From assembly GCF_963678975.1 (NCBI RefSeq), contig NC_089275.1, forward strand, positions 38,044,819-38,108,818: a DNA stretch of 64,000 nucleotides. The letters run 5' to 3'. How positions within the stretch are numbered: the first letter of the stretch is position 1; every line of letters begins with the position of its first letter. A program made the position numbers and the translations under genes. Below, piece by piece: positions 1 to 30,189 of this stretch. The stretch is from Dysidea avara. Taxonomy: Eukaryota; Porifera; Demospongiae; Dictyoceratida; Dysideidae. The notes below the pieces were generated by a model, which saw nothing but the letters and a program-made list of their open reading frames with translations, ran no database searches and was not told the DNA's origin.

Positions 1-395
1 CAGTTGTGAACTGAATCAAGTGTACAATATGTTTATGGTTTAACAACTGGGTGGCTGGAGTAATGCATAGGGGTAATGTTTTTTGCTTAGTAACACACGA
101 GGGATCTTGAAATCTTGTACAGCCCTCTTTGAAATCTCTAAAGTTCCGTATATTTCCTGTATACTTCCGTATTTGCAGTGTCATGTATGCTACGTCAAGC
201 AGAGAACTCGAGGAAAGATTTCTGCCTATATCCATATCACATGATGCTACTATTCCGGATATCTAAGATTTTTAATGCCCTGAAATCATGCCATAAATAT
301 GGGCAATTGGAAACAGTGGAAATGAAAACCGGAAACGGAAAATGGAAATTTAAAACGGAAACAGCCAAATTGTCATATAAATGCACCCTAGAGTA
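1..395. other. non-coding, nothing recognised
   Basis: Read on both strands. Short open frames only, with no domain signature, no convincing splice structure and no clear repeat. Confidence 0.4.
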
Positions 396-990
396 AAACC
401 CTTGTTTAGTGGCCACCTCTCAAAGACCACCCTCTTATAAAGACCACCTCTGTACAAAGACCACATTGTAATTAGATCTCAAAGATGGCTAAGGCATACT
501 GACCACTTCATGGTCACTTTTTACAAAGACCACCTCTTTACAAAGACCACCACTTCACATTGCAATAATAGCTAGGTTCCAAACATCCTACGTATGTCAA
601 GACCGCTTTGTCTAAACAACTAAAAAGACCAGGCTCTTAAGGTAATCATCTCTTATGAGAACTCATTAATATTAGCTACATTTCACTTGCATGGAATATA
701 TTTTTGTATGACACATTCTGACACCATAGTATTATCTATACTGGTACAAACTAAGCAATGATGGTATATGACTTGTGGACAAAGAGATGACATTGATACG
801 AGTCATGAAATACATGTTTGAAGCTTACCAAATACCATGTAAAAAAGAGGTAGTTTTTATCAAAGGCAACTACAAAGTGGTCCTTAGCCATCTTTGAGAT
901 CTAATTACAATGTGGTCTTTGTATACTGTGGCGGAAATGGTCTTTATATAAGAAGGTGGTTTTTAAGAGGTGGCCACTAAACTAAGATAA
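396..990. mobile_element. TIR element, family TTTAGTGGCCACCTCT
   Basis: Two long imperfect inverted arms. The left arm (about 396-500) has TTTAGTGGCCACCTCT, repeated AAAGACCACC words and AATTAGATCTCAAAGATGGC. The right arm (about 880-985) is the reverse complement, with GCCATCTTTGAGATCTAATT and AGAGGTGGCCACTAAA. No coding capacity. A related arm pair occurs near 44,764-45,775, and isolated ends occur near 18,060 and 46,985, so this is a dispersed family. Confidence 0.7.
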
Positions 991-1554
991 GTACAGGGGT
1001 CTAGACTCAGGGTACTACCATCACTATGGTCTACCATACACTGGGCGGACATGACAGGAGCCCTGGCAAGACTATTTAATAATATGCAAAAAAGTTCAGT
1101 TTAGGCAAACCGCAAGGCAAACCGAACTGAAGATCCCAGTCTGGGAAGGCCAAGGAGGGGGGGGCTCTAGAATTAAGAATCCTGTATGAGCAGGAGACAG
1201 CAATGCAAACTGCAAACAGCCTCCTCAAACAGGGATTTTACCGTCTCCTTTGTCGCTTCAGTCACAGGCATTGGCCACTGGCCTAAACAACCAATCTCGA
1301 TGAAAATGAGATTAGTAGCTAGATATGAAGTTAGAAAGCTGAAGGTCATATTGTAAACAGCCATACCGCTGGATCTTCCTTCCAAGCTCTAGCAGCCAAA
1401 AGATGTTGCTGGGTATTGGTAGGGATTATTTTCCCTATATTACTATGTGACTGCATGGTCATTTAAGATACTAGCTATGTGGACTGCATTAAATCTGTTC
1501 TAGCTATGACGTAGCTACTGTATGATTATTGTCTGGTAAATTCTGAGCAATGTG
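991..1554. other. non-coding, nothing recognised
   Basis: No coding signature, tRNA or repeat structure seen. There is a G-run at about 1,157-1,164. Confidence 0.35.
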
Positions 1555-1563
1555 ATTGACAAC

Positions 1564-2064
1564 TAGTCTGGCGGTGCCCGCCCCTTCGCATAGAGTAAGG
1601 GTCTGGTATGCTTAGTATAGTGGAGTTGTACCGGATTACCAAAAACTGGTGCAACCAATCAGAACGCTCCACGTTTAATCAGCGCATTTTTGTTTATGTT
1701 ACGTCAGAAGAATGAATCAAATGCCCTAACAGTGACAAAAGGAGTTAGCTAATAAAGAACAAAGAGAAGAAAGTGTTATTTCGGGAAGGGCTTTTCTCCT
1801 TGTTTGATACGCAAAAAACCTGGGTTACGCTCTGATTTCCTAGGTAGGGAGACATGTCTATTCTATAAAAGTAGACCAATCCACTTTTGCCTGTGTAAAG
1901 GCGAAGGAAGTTCAATATCACTGCCACAATTTTGAGTGAGGCACTTCCGTTAAGACCATTTTCGTTACGTCATTACGTTCAAATTAAATTCCTCCAGAAC
2001 AACTCGGTGATACTAAGCAAACCAGACCCTTACTCCATGCAAAGGGGCGGGCGCCGCCAGACTA
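1564..2064. mobile_element. 501-bp TAGTCT MITE with 9-bp target duplication (Mutator-like)
   Basis: Starts TAGTCTGGCGGTGCCCGCCC and ends with the reverse complement GGGCGGGCGCCGCCAGACTA; arms are about 43 bp. It is flanked by an exact 9-bp direct repeat ATTGACAAC at 1,555-1,563 and 2,065-2,073. Nine-bp duplications with long TIRs are the hallmark of Mutator-like elements (established). The superfamily assignment is inference, because there is no transposase inside. Confidence 0.85.
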
Positions 2065-2250
2065 ATTGACAACTGCTGTAAAATCAACACAAAACTGAGG
2101 TCTCTCTAGATTGTAGATGTTGGTACTGAAATTTCCAGGAGTAGCTATCGTGTGATGTCTCCAGATTCCCTAGAATTGATGAGTATGCTTCACACACTAT
2201 TGGGTTGGTTTATCCAGCAGTACATAGCTACAGATTTGCGTATATGTTAA

Positions 2251-2340
2251 AGTATAGCCGCGAGTGCTATATGAAAAATAAAGTACGAGGCGCGCGGCCG
2301 AGTACTTTATTTTTCATATAGCACGAGCAAGGCTATGCTT
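2251..2340. repeat. foldback hairpin
   Basis: Perfect 23-bp inverted arms (GTGCTATATGAAAAATAAAG core) separated by a 15-bp GC-rich loop. They continue outward imperfectly and end in GAGCAAGGCTATGCTTTAA. The same terminal words recur at about 26,420-26,450 and in the palindrome at 20,083-20,272, so this is a dispersed foldback family. Confidence 0.7.
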
Positions 2341-2759
2341 TAAATGATTTATGGAACTTTCTAGTCGTGTAGCTTCACCATACACTAGGACTCGTAATTA
2401 ACAAGCGCTGCACGAACTATTAGCAGCCTGAACGCACACAAACTAGTTTAACAAAGTAACTCACGCGTATTTCACCATAGTTTGGCATAGTAGACGTTCA
2501 TCGCGTCTTTTGGCAGGTTTTGCTCGCAACCCACAATCGATTCTATTGTGAGTCACATGGTGAAGTATTTCCGTGATATCTCCAGGACTTGTCCGTTTAC
2601 ATTAACAAACGTAACAGCAACGTTACCTTCTCCCACCCATCATCGAAGCATTTAGGTATGTCTACAAAAGCAATCCAGTGGTGCAACTCGTATTGGCTGG
2701 GGTGATTGATCACTCAGCGCGGCGAGGCTATCAGCCTTCACCGGCTTGGGTGATTAGTC

Positions 2760-3019
2760 GTACAGAAGTTTTCAAGTTACTTGCGAAAAGGTAAACACAA
2801 ACGTGATCACGTGCGTATTTCACGTGAGGACTTAAAATGATTTTTGATAAACGTTTGTGTATTTCGCCTATCATTCAAAGATTATCATACAGTACACATC
2901 AAATTTTGCTGGTGAACTGAACTAGAATCCTTGCTAGTTCAAGATATTTGAATCACAGGGCACGTGTACGATCACGTTTCTGTTCTACATTTTCGCAAGC
3001 GACTTGAAAACTTCTGTAC
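2760..3019. mobile_element. 260-bp MITE, 30-bp TIRs
   Basis: The terminal inverted repeat GTACAGAAGTTTTCAAGT plus following bases matches at about 28 of 30 positions between the two ends. The interior is non-coding. No clear target duplication was found. Confidence 0.7.
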
Positions 3020-3084
3020 TGGCGCGAGCCCCGTAGGCTATTAGCCTACACTAAGGCACGTGGGCAACTGTGCTTTATTGCCCA

Positions 3085-3180
3085 CAAACAGTGCTTTATT
3101 GAACGAATAAAGCACTCTTTATGGTCGATGAAGCAGTTGGCCGGCTGAGAGTGTACTTTATGAAATTTAAAGTACACTTT
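3085..3180. repeat. short inverted repeats
   Basis: AGTGCTTTATT...AATAAAGCACT, followed by TGTACTTTA...TAAAGTACA. These are two adjacent small hairpins with words like those of the foldback family at 2,251. Confidence 0.5.
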
Positions 3181-3546
3181 TCCTTTGATCTCGCCCACGC
3201 AAAGTTTTATAAATAATAGTAATTTGCCCAAAAGATATAAGCCTGCCCCAACCACCCTTATTTCTCTTAGCAGCCTTATTGTGTCATTTTGTAAACTTGT
3301 GGTGGTGCAGAATAAAGCAATCTGAAATTTAAACATGCTTGTCAGACAGAAGTTAGCTATTTCTTTAAGGTGCACAGTTACTTAGCCTGTAATTAATACA
3401 GGCTCAAGGACCACAATGCAACAATTGTCTATCAGTGAAGATAGGAAGCAAGTAACAGCTGGAGTTGGGACGCAACAGTACCTAAAATGGAGTCTCAGAT
3501 GGAGTTGTGGTCATATAAACCACTTCAAAGTTATTATGGGAAAGTA

Positions 3547-4290
3547 CCTGGCTACTTAAATTTAGCATACCTAAATGTCATGTCTTAAGAGTAACTAGAG
3601 CCACAAAACACAAGATAATATCTGACTATTACCTGCACAACACTCCGTTACAAATAGTTGAGAATTGTAAGTACCTGCATGAGCGTTACTATACAATCAG
3701 ATCTTAAGTGGTCCAAACATATACGCAAAATATTACTGTTAAAGCCAGCCATACCTTGTCCTTCCTAAGAAGAAATCTTAAATTAATAATCAACACCTCA
3801 AAGAAACTGCCTATTTTTCCTTAGTCCGACCACAATTAGAATATGCAAGTATCATTTGGTCGCCATGGCAAAGAAGAGACATAGATCTAGAGAAGTTAGA
3901 GAAGATTAATCGAAGTGCTGCAAGGTTTGTTACAAACAATTTTTATCATACTAGCAGTGTATCAAGTATGATTCATCAACTTGGGTGGCAACAACTAGAT
4001 ACTCATAGACATAACTTCCATTTGTGCTTCCTTTTTAAGATCATTCATAACTTGACATGTGTCCCACTCAGTGACATCATTTCATCTAAGACCACAACAA
4101 CAGCAGAATCCACCATCACAAGAAGATCTCATGCAAATAATAATAAATTATTTTAGTTCCATTTGCAAGAACAGAGATTTGTCAGCACTCGTTTGGACCT
4201 AATGCTTGTAATATCTGGAATAACTTACCTAATCACATCAAAGAAATTACCTCTATTGAACAATTTAAGAATCAAATTAATCAATTGTAA
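3547..4290 (+). pseudogene. LINE reverse-transcriptase 3' relic
   Basis: Broken frames read as the C-terminal half of a non-LTR reverse transcriptase. They contain LKFSIPKCHVLRVTR, then LVRPQLEYASIIWSPW, then SSMIHQLGWQQLDTHRH, and near the end FGPNACNIWNNLPNHIK before a stop at 4,288-4,290. A short AATAATAATAAATAAATAAA tail follows at about 4,342-4,364, as expected of CR1/L2-like elements. Frameshifts between segments make it inactive. It shares motifs with the longer copy at 40,174-41,349. Confidence 0.8.
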
Positions 4291-4869
4291 TTGCATAAAT
4301 CCCCCCCGTGTAAAGTCTTCGCTTGCGAAGTTGACACAGTAATAATAATAATAAATAAATAAAACAAATTATGGTAGTGTGCATTAAGTGAAACACATCT
4401 CACATCATAGCATACAAAGACTACACTGAGATTAAACATATTAGTGGTTAGCAATTCATTACTATTGCCTTCATGAGTTCAGATATCTAATTATGTTGTA
4501 GATATTGTACTATACTCATATATTTTCATAATCCTACCATATTAATTTTAGTATTGCTGTCATTTTCCTATCCTATAATTATCAATTTTCCTACATGTGA
4601 TCTATATAGCTGGCTTCTATGTGGTCACTTTTAAAGAAGCCATATTCCATTTCTATAGTAACGAGCTAGTAGCTAATAATAATCATAGCTACCACATCCC
4701 AGGTGTAGACATATTAGCTACCAATGAATATAAAGGTATTTCTTAATTAAAGAATAATCGTCCAGTAGGAGATTTAAACTCTGGGGTATTTACCCAATGC
4801 CATTCTTCGCATATAGCTACACATAGATGTCCATATACTCAGTTATATACTGAGACGCACATACCAATT

Positions 4870-5116
4870 CACTGCTTGAAGTTTCTTAGTTTACTAGAGT
4901 GATATATCCCCAGTATATGGAACAGTTAATTGTTTGTTATTTTAGTAGTTTTTCAGTAAACCCGCATTCACTGATGTTTTACTGAGAGTTTAAAGCTTAG
5001 TAAAATAATTATGTTCCATATACTTAAAGTTACTGACATTTTACTATCAGTATAACTGGGTACAACTACAGTAAAGGAGCTTAACAAATTAGTAAACTAA
5101 GAACCTTCAAGCAGTG
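4870..5116. mobile_element. 247-bp MITE, CACTGCTTGAAG TIR
   Basis: Both ends carry CACTGCTTGAAGGTTCTTAG-type inverted repeats of about 27 bp (one or two differences). The interior is AT-rich and non-coding. A truncated copy in opposite orientation occupies 6,718-6,877. Confidence 0.75.
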
Positions 5117-6684
5117 CAATATTGAGCTAATAACAGATTTAAAGCACAAGATCAAGTTATAGACTACATACAAAGCACAACACAACATAGCTAGATACAA
5201 TAAATTATGACCATACAAATATTGTTATGGAGGGCAGTGGAGAGAGAATATGTATAGCTAATATAAGTTGTGGAACATGGGAGTCACACTTGTCACAGTT
5301 CACTAAGCAGTTGTGGTATTGCGGTGGAGTAATTTACTGTGAAGTGTAGGTGCAAAGTGTCTAATGTTACACCACCAACCTGAGAGTGAATTTGACTATC
5401 TAGGCTACACTGATTTGCTCTTCTCATATGTGGCAAATGACTGCTAGAGCATGGCTTATTATTTGTACACCATCAATGATATAATAAATGAATAAATAAA
5501 TAAATAATTGTGAATGTGACTGACTGATTATCTTATGAATTGAAGACTAGTTCCTGAAGTGCTCTTAAACAAATCTGCTATATAATTTCATTACTACAGG
5601 AAAGAGTGCTATGCTGAATAGCAATGTCTTTAAATGATGTATAAAGATTATTGAGATGGTGTAATCTATTCACATATACGTATGTGTTTCCAGAATGACT
5701 TATAGGTCACCCTATTTTAGCTCCACTAATTTCTGTAACACTATTTTGTCAGACTCTTCTATACTATGATTTCCTAATTAATTTTACTACATATTATCAC
5801 TGAGTCACATAGCCTCTGCTACCTGTAGATGTAACAAGTAGCAACATTACTTCCAAAGTTTTGGCTGCTGGGTGGAATGCATCACAAGTTCTTGATTGGA
5901 GAACTTTCAATAAAATATTGAATTCTGCGGGGAATCATTATAACATGCATAACACTTGCACCATGCACACATAGTTTCACTGTATTGAGCCCTTGTGTAT
6001 TCCAGCTCCTCATACATATCAAAGATTTGATGTACCGAAAAAATACAGCTTAAACAAAAACTCAGGGAGTACAACCCCACTTAATTAGCTACATACAAAA
6101 CATATTATTGTGTTATTCAAAATCAATACATGCTAGTTTAATTAACTCTCTGCATACGTAATTTTAGACACACACCTGCTGTCTGGTTTGCTCTTGCTCT
6201 GGAAATTACTCTGGCTTTGATGGCTACTGCAATGATGTACATTAGGAAAGTGCAGTCTACATGGAGAGTAAATTCCTTACTATATATGCACACAGTAAAC
6301 CTACAGCTATCTCATCAACTGTCTCAAATTCTTACAGAAATCAGTTTAAACTTTAGATGCAATCAATTGATTTGCATTTTTGCAATGTTAAGTTATAGTA
6401 AGAGACCCACTACAGGGATTTTTGCGATTTAAAAAATCTGAGGCAAAGCAAAGGATTGTCAAAGCCATGAAGATCCGCATGGGCAGTCTCTAACTGACTT
6501 GGAAAACGGTGGGAGTGTATTTATAGTACTACTTAGAATGGTTTGAATACAACATCATCATGTCATCATATCTTGCACAAAATGTAAACCCACAATCACT
6601 TTTCACATTTCTAGCTATATGGGATCTGCAATACATCAGTGATCATCCAGCAGTGAGGTGTGCTGTGTGGTGACTCCCTCAACA
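5117..6684. other. non-coding, nothing recognised
   Basis: AT-rich. A short AATAAATAAATAAATAAT run near 5,486-5,507 could be the tail of an old LINE. No gene signature. Confidence 0.35.
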
Positions 6685-6910
6685 GGAGATATGCAGATAC
6701 CTATCTGCTATATAGGACACTGCTTGAAGGTTCTTAGTTTACTAATTTGCTAAGCTGCTTTACTGTAGTTGTACCCATAGTAAAGTGTCAGTAACTTTAA
6801 GTATATGGAACATAATTGTTTTACTAAGTTTTAAACTCTCAGTAAAACATCAGTGAATGCAGGTTTACTGAAAAATAGGAGATATGCAGATACCTATTTG
6901 CTATATAGGA
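6685..6910. mobile_element. truncated MITE between 33-bp direct repeats
   Basis: A copy of the CACTGCTTGAAGG element (6,718-6,877) that has lost its second terminal repeat. It sits between two 33-bp direct repeats, at 6,685-6,717 and 6,878-6,910, which start GGAGATATGCAGATACCTAT and differ at one base. Confidence 0.7.
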
Positions 6911-6957
6911 GGTCTTTAACCATTTTAGAGAACTTATCCTGATTTCTTAATGGCTTT

Positions 6958-7262
6958 AAATTTATTTATTTATTTATTACTGTGTAGGGCTCCATCAAGG
7001 AGTATAACACACAGATACAAAACAAAATCAAAGTAAATTCAGATGATTTAACAAAATGTCCTTAAAACAGTTTATAGATGGCTGATTGACCACATCTTCT
7101 GGCAAAGTGTTCCATAATTTAATAGTGGATGGTAAAAAGGAAAATAAGTAAGAGTTGATTCTTGCTTGTGGGATTCTGAAACGTTGTGAATGACCTCTGG
7201 TAACTGATGACATTGATGTTAGTGAGACAGATAAAGATCTCATTATCTCCTAAAGATCAAAG
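6958..7262 (-). pseudogene. LINE 3' relic
   Basis: The minus frame reads as the extreme C-terminus of a non-LTR reverse transcriptase: SQRFRIPQARINSYLFSF, then LPSTIKLWNTLPEDVV. It is followed by a short 3' UTR ending in AATAAATAAATAAATAAA at about 6,960-6,978. Only the last ~70 codons remain, which is typical of 5' truncation. Confidence 0.75.
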
Positions 7263-7574
7263 AATTTTATGCATACCATTCTCTAATACTGACTCAACAT
7301 GAGCATACAGGAGCTCAAAGGTAGCTATAATCAAGAGTCCATATTATGCTAGCGATACACATTAAGTGTAATATACATACATTGGACAAGGGTAGGTCTA
7401 TCAGGAGTTTTGTTATGATCTTGAATGATTTATATGATCGGCCATGTAGTGGTCTCCTTGTTAGTCAATTCACTGAATTGTAACCTGTACAAATTGCCAT
7501 TGCTTCATTAATTTTGCATGTCATGCAAAAGGCTACATTAAGTTCATGGTAAGAAAATCTACACAAACTGAACA

Positions 7575-7812
7575 GTCAAGCTGCAAAGAAAAGACCTTTA
7601 ATAGAGCCTGGGTTGAAAAGTTGTGAAATCAAATGTGAATGTGGTAGCCAAGAAATAGTATAAATTTTAATAATACCTGCATGCAATATTTTATCATCAT
7701 TTCAGCTATTTCTTGGCTGCCACCTTTAATTTCACAATTGTATAGTTAAGCCAGAATATTGTATAGGCTGCTCCAGTACCCTTTTTCACAGCTTGACTGC
7801 TTTTGTGTGGAT
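7575..7812. repeat. degenerate copy of the ~325-bp palindromic element
   Basis: Arms contain AGTCAAGCTGC, GTGGTAGCCAAGAAAT and their inverted counterparts ATTTCTTGGCTGCCACC and CAGCTTGACTG. This matches the arm order of the palindromes at 33,090-33,414 and 55,495-55,819, but here no satellite lies beside it. Confidence 0.65.
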
Positions 7813-10231
7813 ACCTTCAGCACTTGTGCTGTAAAGCATTAAAAGAAAACAATAATACAGTCTGAGTTATTACTGAACTATTAGCTATTCATGTGAGACA
7901 AAACTAATTGTATTTATAATATGTGGTCACTACAGGCAAACTGCAGCTGCTCATGATAATTCTGTGCATTCACGGAAAAAAACAATCGTGAATGGTCTGT
8001 ACTTTTCTAATTCATGAGAAAACATTTGCAATTTATTGTGTAGTATTAGGTGTACCTATAACCAGTCAGTCACAATATCAATCTCAATGTATTTGGTTTA
8101 TAGACATTTATCAAGAGTAATTTTATTCTTCAAACTGTTGACGGACAGAGACTTGGGATTGTCCTTTTATTTTAACCCACAAAGTGTATATCCTACGTAC
8201 ATGTTTGATGGAATCTGATCAAGCATTTACGCAAAGTATGCCTTTATCAAAGGCCACCACTAGATCAATATTACAGAAAGAGGCAGAAAAATTTTGGAGA
8301 TATTAAACTCATAATAGCTATTGATGCTTCACTGAGTGCCAATAAAAAAGTGAATAAACAAATGATAACACGTTTCACATGACCTTAGAGCATACAAACT
8401 TTGAATCTAGCTATATTTTTCCCCATTGTGTTTCCACCCAAAGTGTCAATATAGTTTTGTAATCTACAAAGATAAGTGACTCACTACTTGAACTGGAAAA
8501 GGCTACATCTGCTGAGGATTGCCACCTGAGTAATGGGAGTTTAATTGCTGCCCCTGTGCATCATAATTAAGCCAAACTTGATCTACTAGTTTTGTTGGTT
8601 TTTTTGTTTCAGTGTTTCCTCTGACCTGAGTGTGCATCTGTAGTTAGGGAATAATTTTCTGCAAGTGCAAGATCTAATTATTATACTCCATCTTATTATA
8701 ATGGCTGCCAATTTCTACTTTGCCATTAGCTCAATCATTAATTCATTATACTTAAAAGCCAAACATTATTAAGTGACATACCAACTCTCACTGTGTCTGA
8801 CTGTGAGGATCATTTCCAAACATTTTAGTTCAGTGAAAATTTGAAATTTTAGCTAAACTGGAAGCTGTATACATACGTACAGAGGAATTCTTTGTTATTA
8901 GAATTCCAACCAGAGTAGCTGTCTTTTCTTTTCAGGGCGTATACGTATGTATCATCTGACACACTACCAACCTATATAACCAATGTTAATTTACATAGAT
9001 GGTATGTGCAGGGTAATGCATGTTTTGTGTGAATCCCCATGTCTCACTATCTACTGCTCATGTTTTGAGTGACTGGCCATGCAGTGGCTTTATCCCAGAA
9101 TAGATACACCTACCATCATCATTTAATGCTATAATAGTGTTTAGCATCCAGATTTACAATATATCAATACCATTATATTTTCAATAACATACTGATATAT
9201 ACCTGCTGCATTTTTGTGGGCCCTCTGAGCTTACAAGCCAGTAGTGAGTCACCACCAGCCATAATTCCATCAGCTATGACGCATGGTGACTCCAATACAT
9301 TATTTAGCTACAGTTCTTGTTATTAATAACACTGCCACTAGTATAATTCGATTGCTTTGCTTGGTCAATTGAGTTGGCTTGATCCATTGTAATTGGATTC
9401 AGACCACCATCATTTAGTCGGCTACATAATATTATATAGATCATGAAAACAGAACAAGGTGGAATACCAGCAACTGTTAGCAGAACTGAATCACTAGAAG
9501 ATTTGTAACTTAAACTCTTGATTGGTGGTTTGGAAGTCTTTGTAGATAGTGGTTTGGGCTATTTTCACGTATTGTTTCGGTGTAAATAACTTAATAATTA
9601 CATTTTATCCACTAGGATCAAAGACAACGTTATGGCAAGTTTTTGATGAAATTTCACAGCAGTGTATTATGGTGAATATATTTGTGGCTCAGGATTGCCG
9701 TGAGTGGTTCCCCTCCCCAGAGTGACTTTCTTTGTAATTAATCTAAGTACATACTCACATGCTTTAGTACTACTCAACACTTTCTTGCCATACCCATGCA
9801 CAAAGGTGTTAATCACCAACTCTGTATTAGTAGTCACATGTGACCGAGGACTCATTCATGTAATTAGTTTTATTGTCTCATTCTATCAATAATAATGATA
9901 GTTCATTATATCAATAATAGTTTTTCATTATAATAATTGTCAATAATGATAGTTTTTCATTATATCAATAATGTTAGTTCTTCATTATATCAATAATGGT
10001 AGTGCTTAATCAATTGAAAAATTAGTGACTTTAAAAAACTCCTGCAAACATAGTTACATTTTACACACCAGTATTGAAATCATTCTAGAGCTACTACAGT
10101 ATGCTAGCATACTATGTGCATTTATGTACTATGTATATGTATGTAATTATGTACAACATTTACATTTTAATAACGTTCAACTGTGCAAATGAAAATTATA
10201 TGCGTATTCAGGTTCTTGCAGACTTTTGTAG
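7813..10231. other. downstream flank of gene A, mostly unassigned
   Basis: No gene or transposon signature apart from the tandem repeat at 9,885-10,010. It contains whatever 3' UTR gene A has. I saw no confident poly(A) signal. Confidence 0.35.
9885..10010. repeat. AT-rich tandem repeat, ~4 units
   Basis: Units of about 27-32 bp built on TTCATTATATCAATAATGATAG, with small changes between copies. Confidence 0.7.
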
Positions 10232-29224
<18,993 letters not shown>

Positions 29225-29283
29225 CTGGCGCAGTTGACACTTTTTAGGCGCCTAAATTATATAAGCGCCTACTGAAAAAAAGA

Positions 29284-29354
29284 TTACCGCAGGAGAAATT
29301 TTTCGCTGATTTGGGGGTTAACAGCAAAAACATTTTATCTTTGACCTCCATATA
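29284..29354. mobile_element. left part of a TA-type MITE split by composite copy 1
   Basis: TTTTTCGCTGATTTGGGGG, AACAGCAAAAAC and GACCTCCATATA match the element at 52,528-52,726 in order. The other part resumes at 33,415 with AGTCTATTTACATT. Confidence 0.75.
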
Positions 29355-30189
29355 TCAAGACACACGGTAGTGTGTCGTGCGGCCCAAGAAGCCGGCGCGC
29401 CACACCAGTGAGTATATTGACAGGAAGAACGAAAACGTCATTTTCACACCTTTGTATCTCGGTGATCACTTATCTGATTGGGACCAAATTTGCTACACAG
29501 TTGCCCGCCAGCCAAGGGAGTCTACATTCCAAATTTGAAGGAAATCGCTCCAGCCATTTCCGAGATACGAGCTGCCAAAGTTTCGTTTTTATTTCTTCGT
29601 TTTTTTTTCTTCTTCGTCTTTTCGCACACTTGCAAAAATTGCTGTAACAAGCAAACGCGTGCTCCGATCGCCTTGAAATTTGGCACACAGTAAGGGAGTC
29701 CAAAGGCGAATCCTAGCATCAAATTTGGTACAAATCCGATGAATGGTTCAGGAGTTATGACCGATTATTCGCGTAAAACAAGATCGATTTGTTGTCACGC
29801 CTACAGGGTAAACCGCTTCATGGAATGAGTTGAAAATTGCTATGTAGATGGAGTAACCATCGTAGGAGTGCCTTTTGGTGGTTTGAAAGGAATCGAGATA
29901 AAGACCACGGAGATATGACACAAAACCCAACCTGTGTCACAATTACGCGATCGATTTTTATGAATAAAAAAGTATTAGTTTTCACGCCTACTAGGCAAAC
30001 CGCTTAGAGCAATGAGCTGAAAATCGGTGTATAGCTGGAATAATCTTCATAGAAAGTCCTTGCAGTAGTACAGTAGAATCGGATTACAAACCACTGAGTT
30101 ATGATTCGAAAGCCAACTCCGTGTAGCAAATGCGAGATCGAGATACTCTAATAGAACAGTCACCCTAATAGAGCATTCGGCTAATTTAT

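Noticed and set aside
29372..29930. Several overlapping open frames in the 5' part of composite copy 1
   Set aside because: They shadow each other across frames, are not conserved as a single frame in copy 2, and show no transposase or Rep motif.
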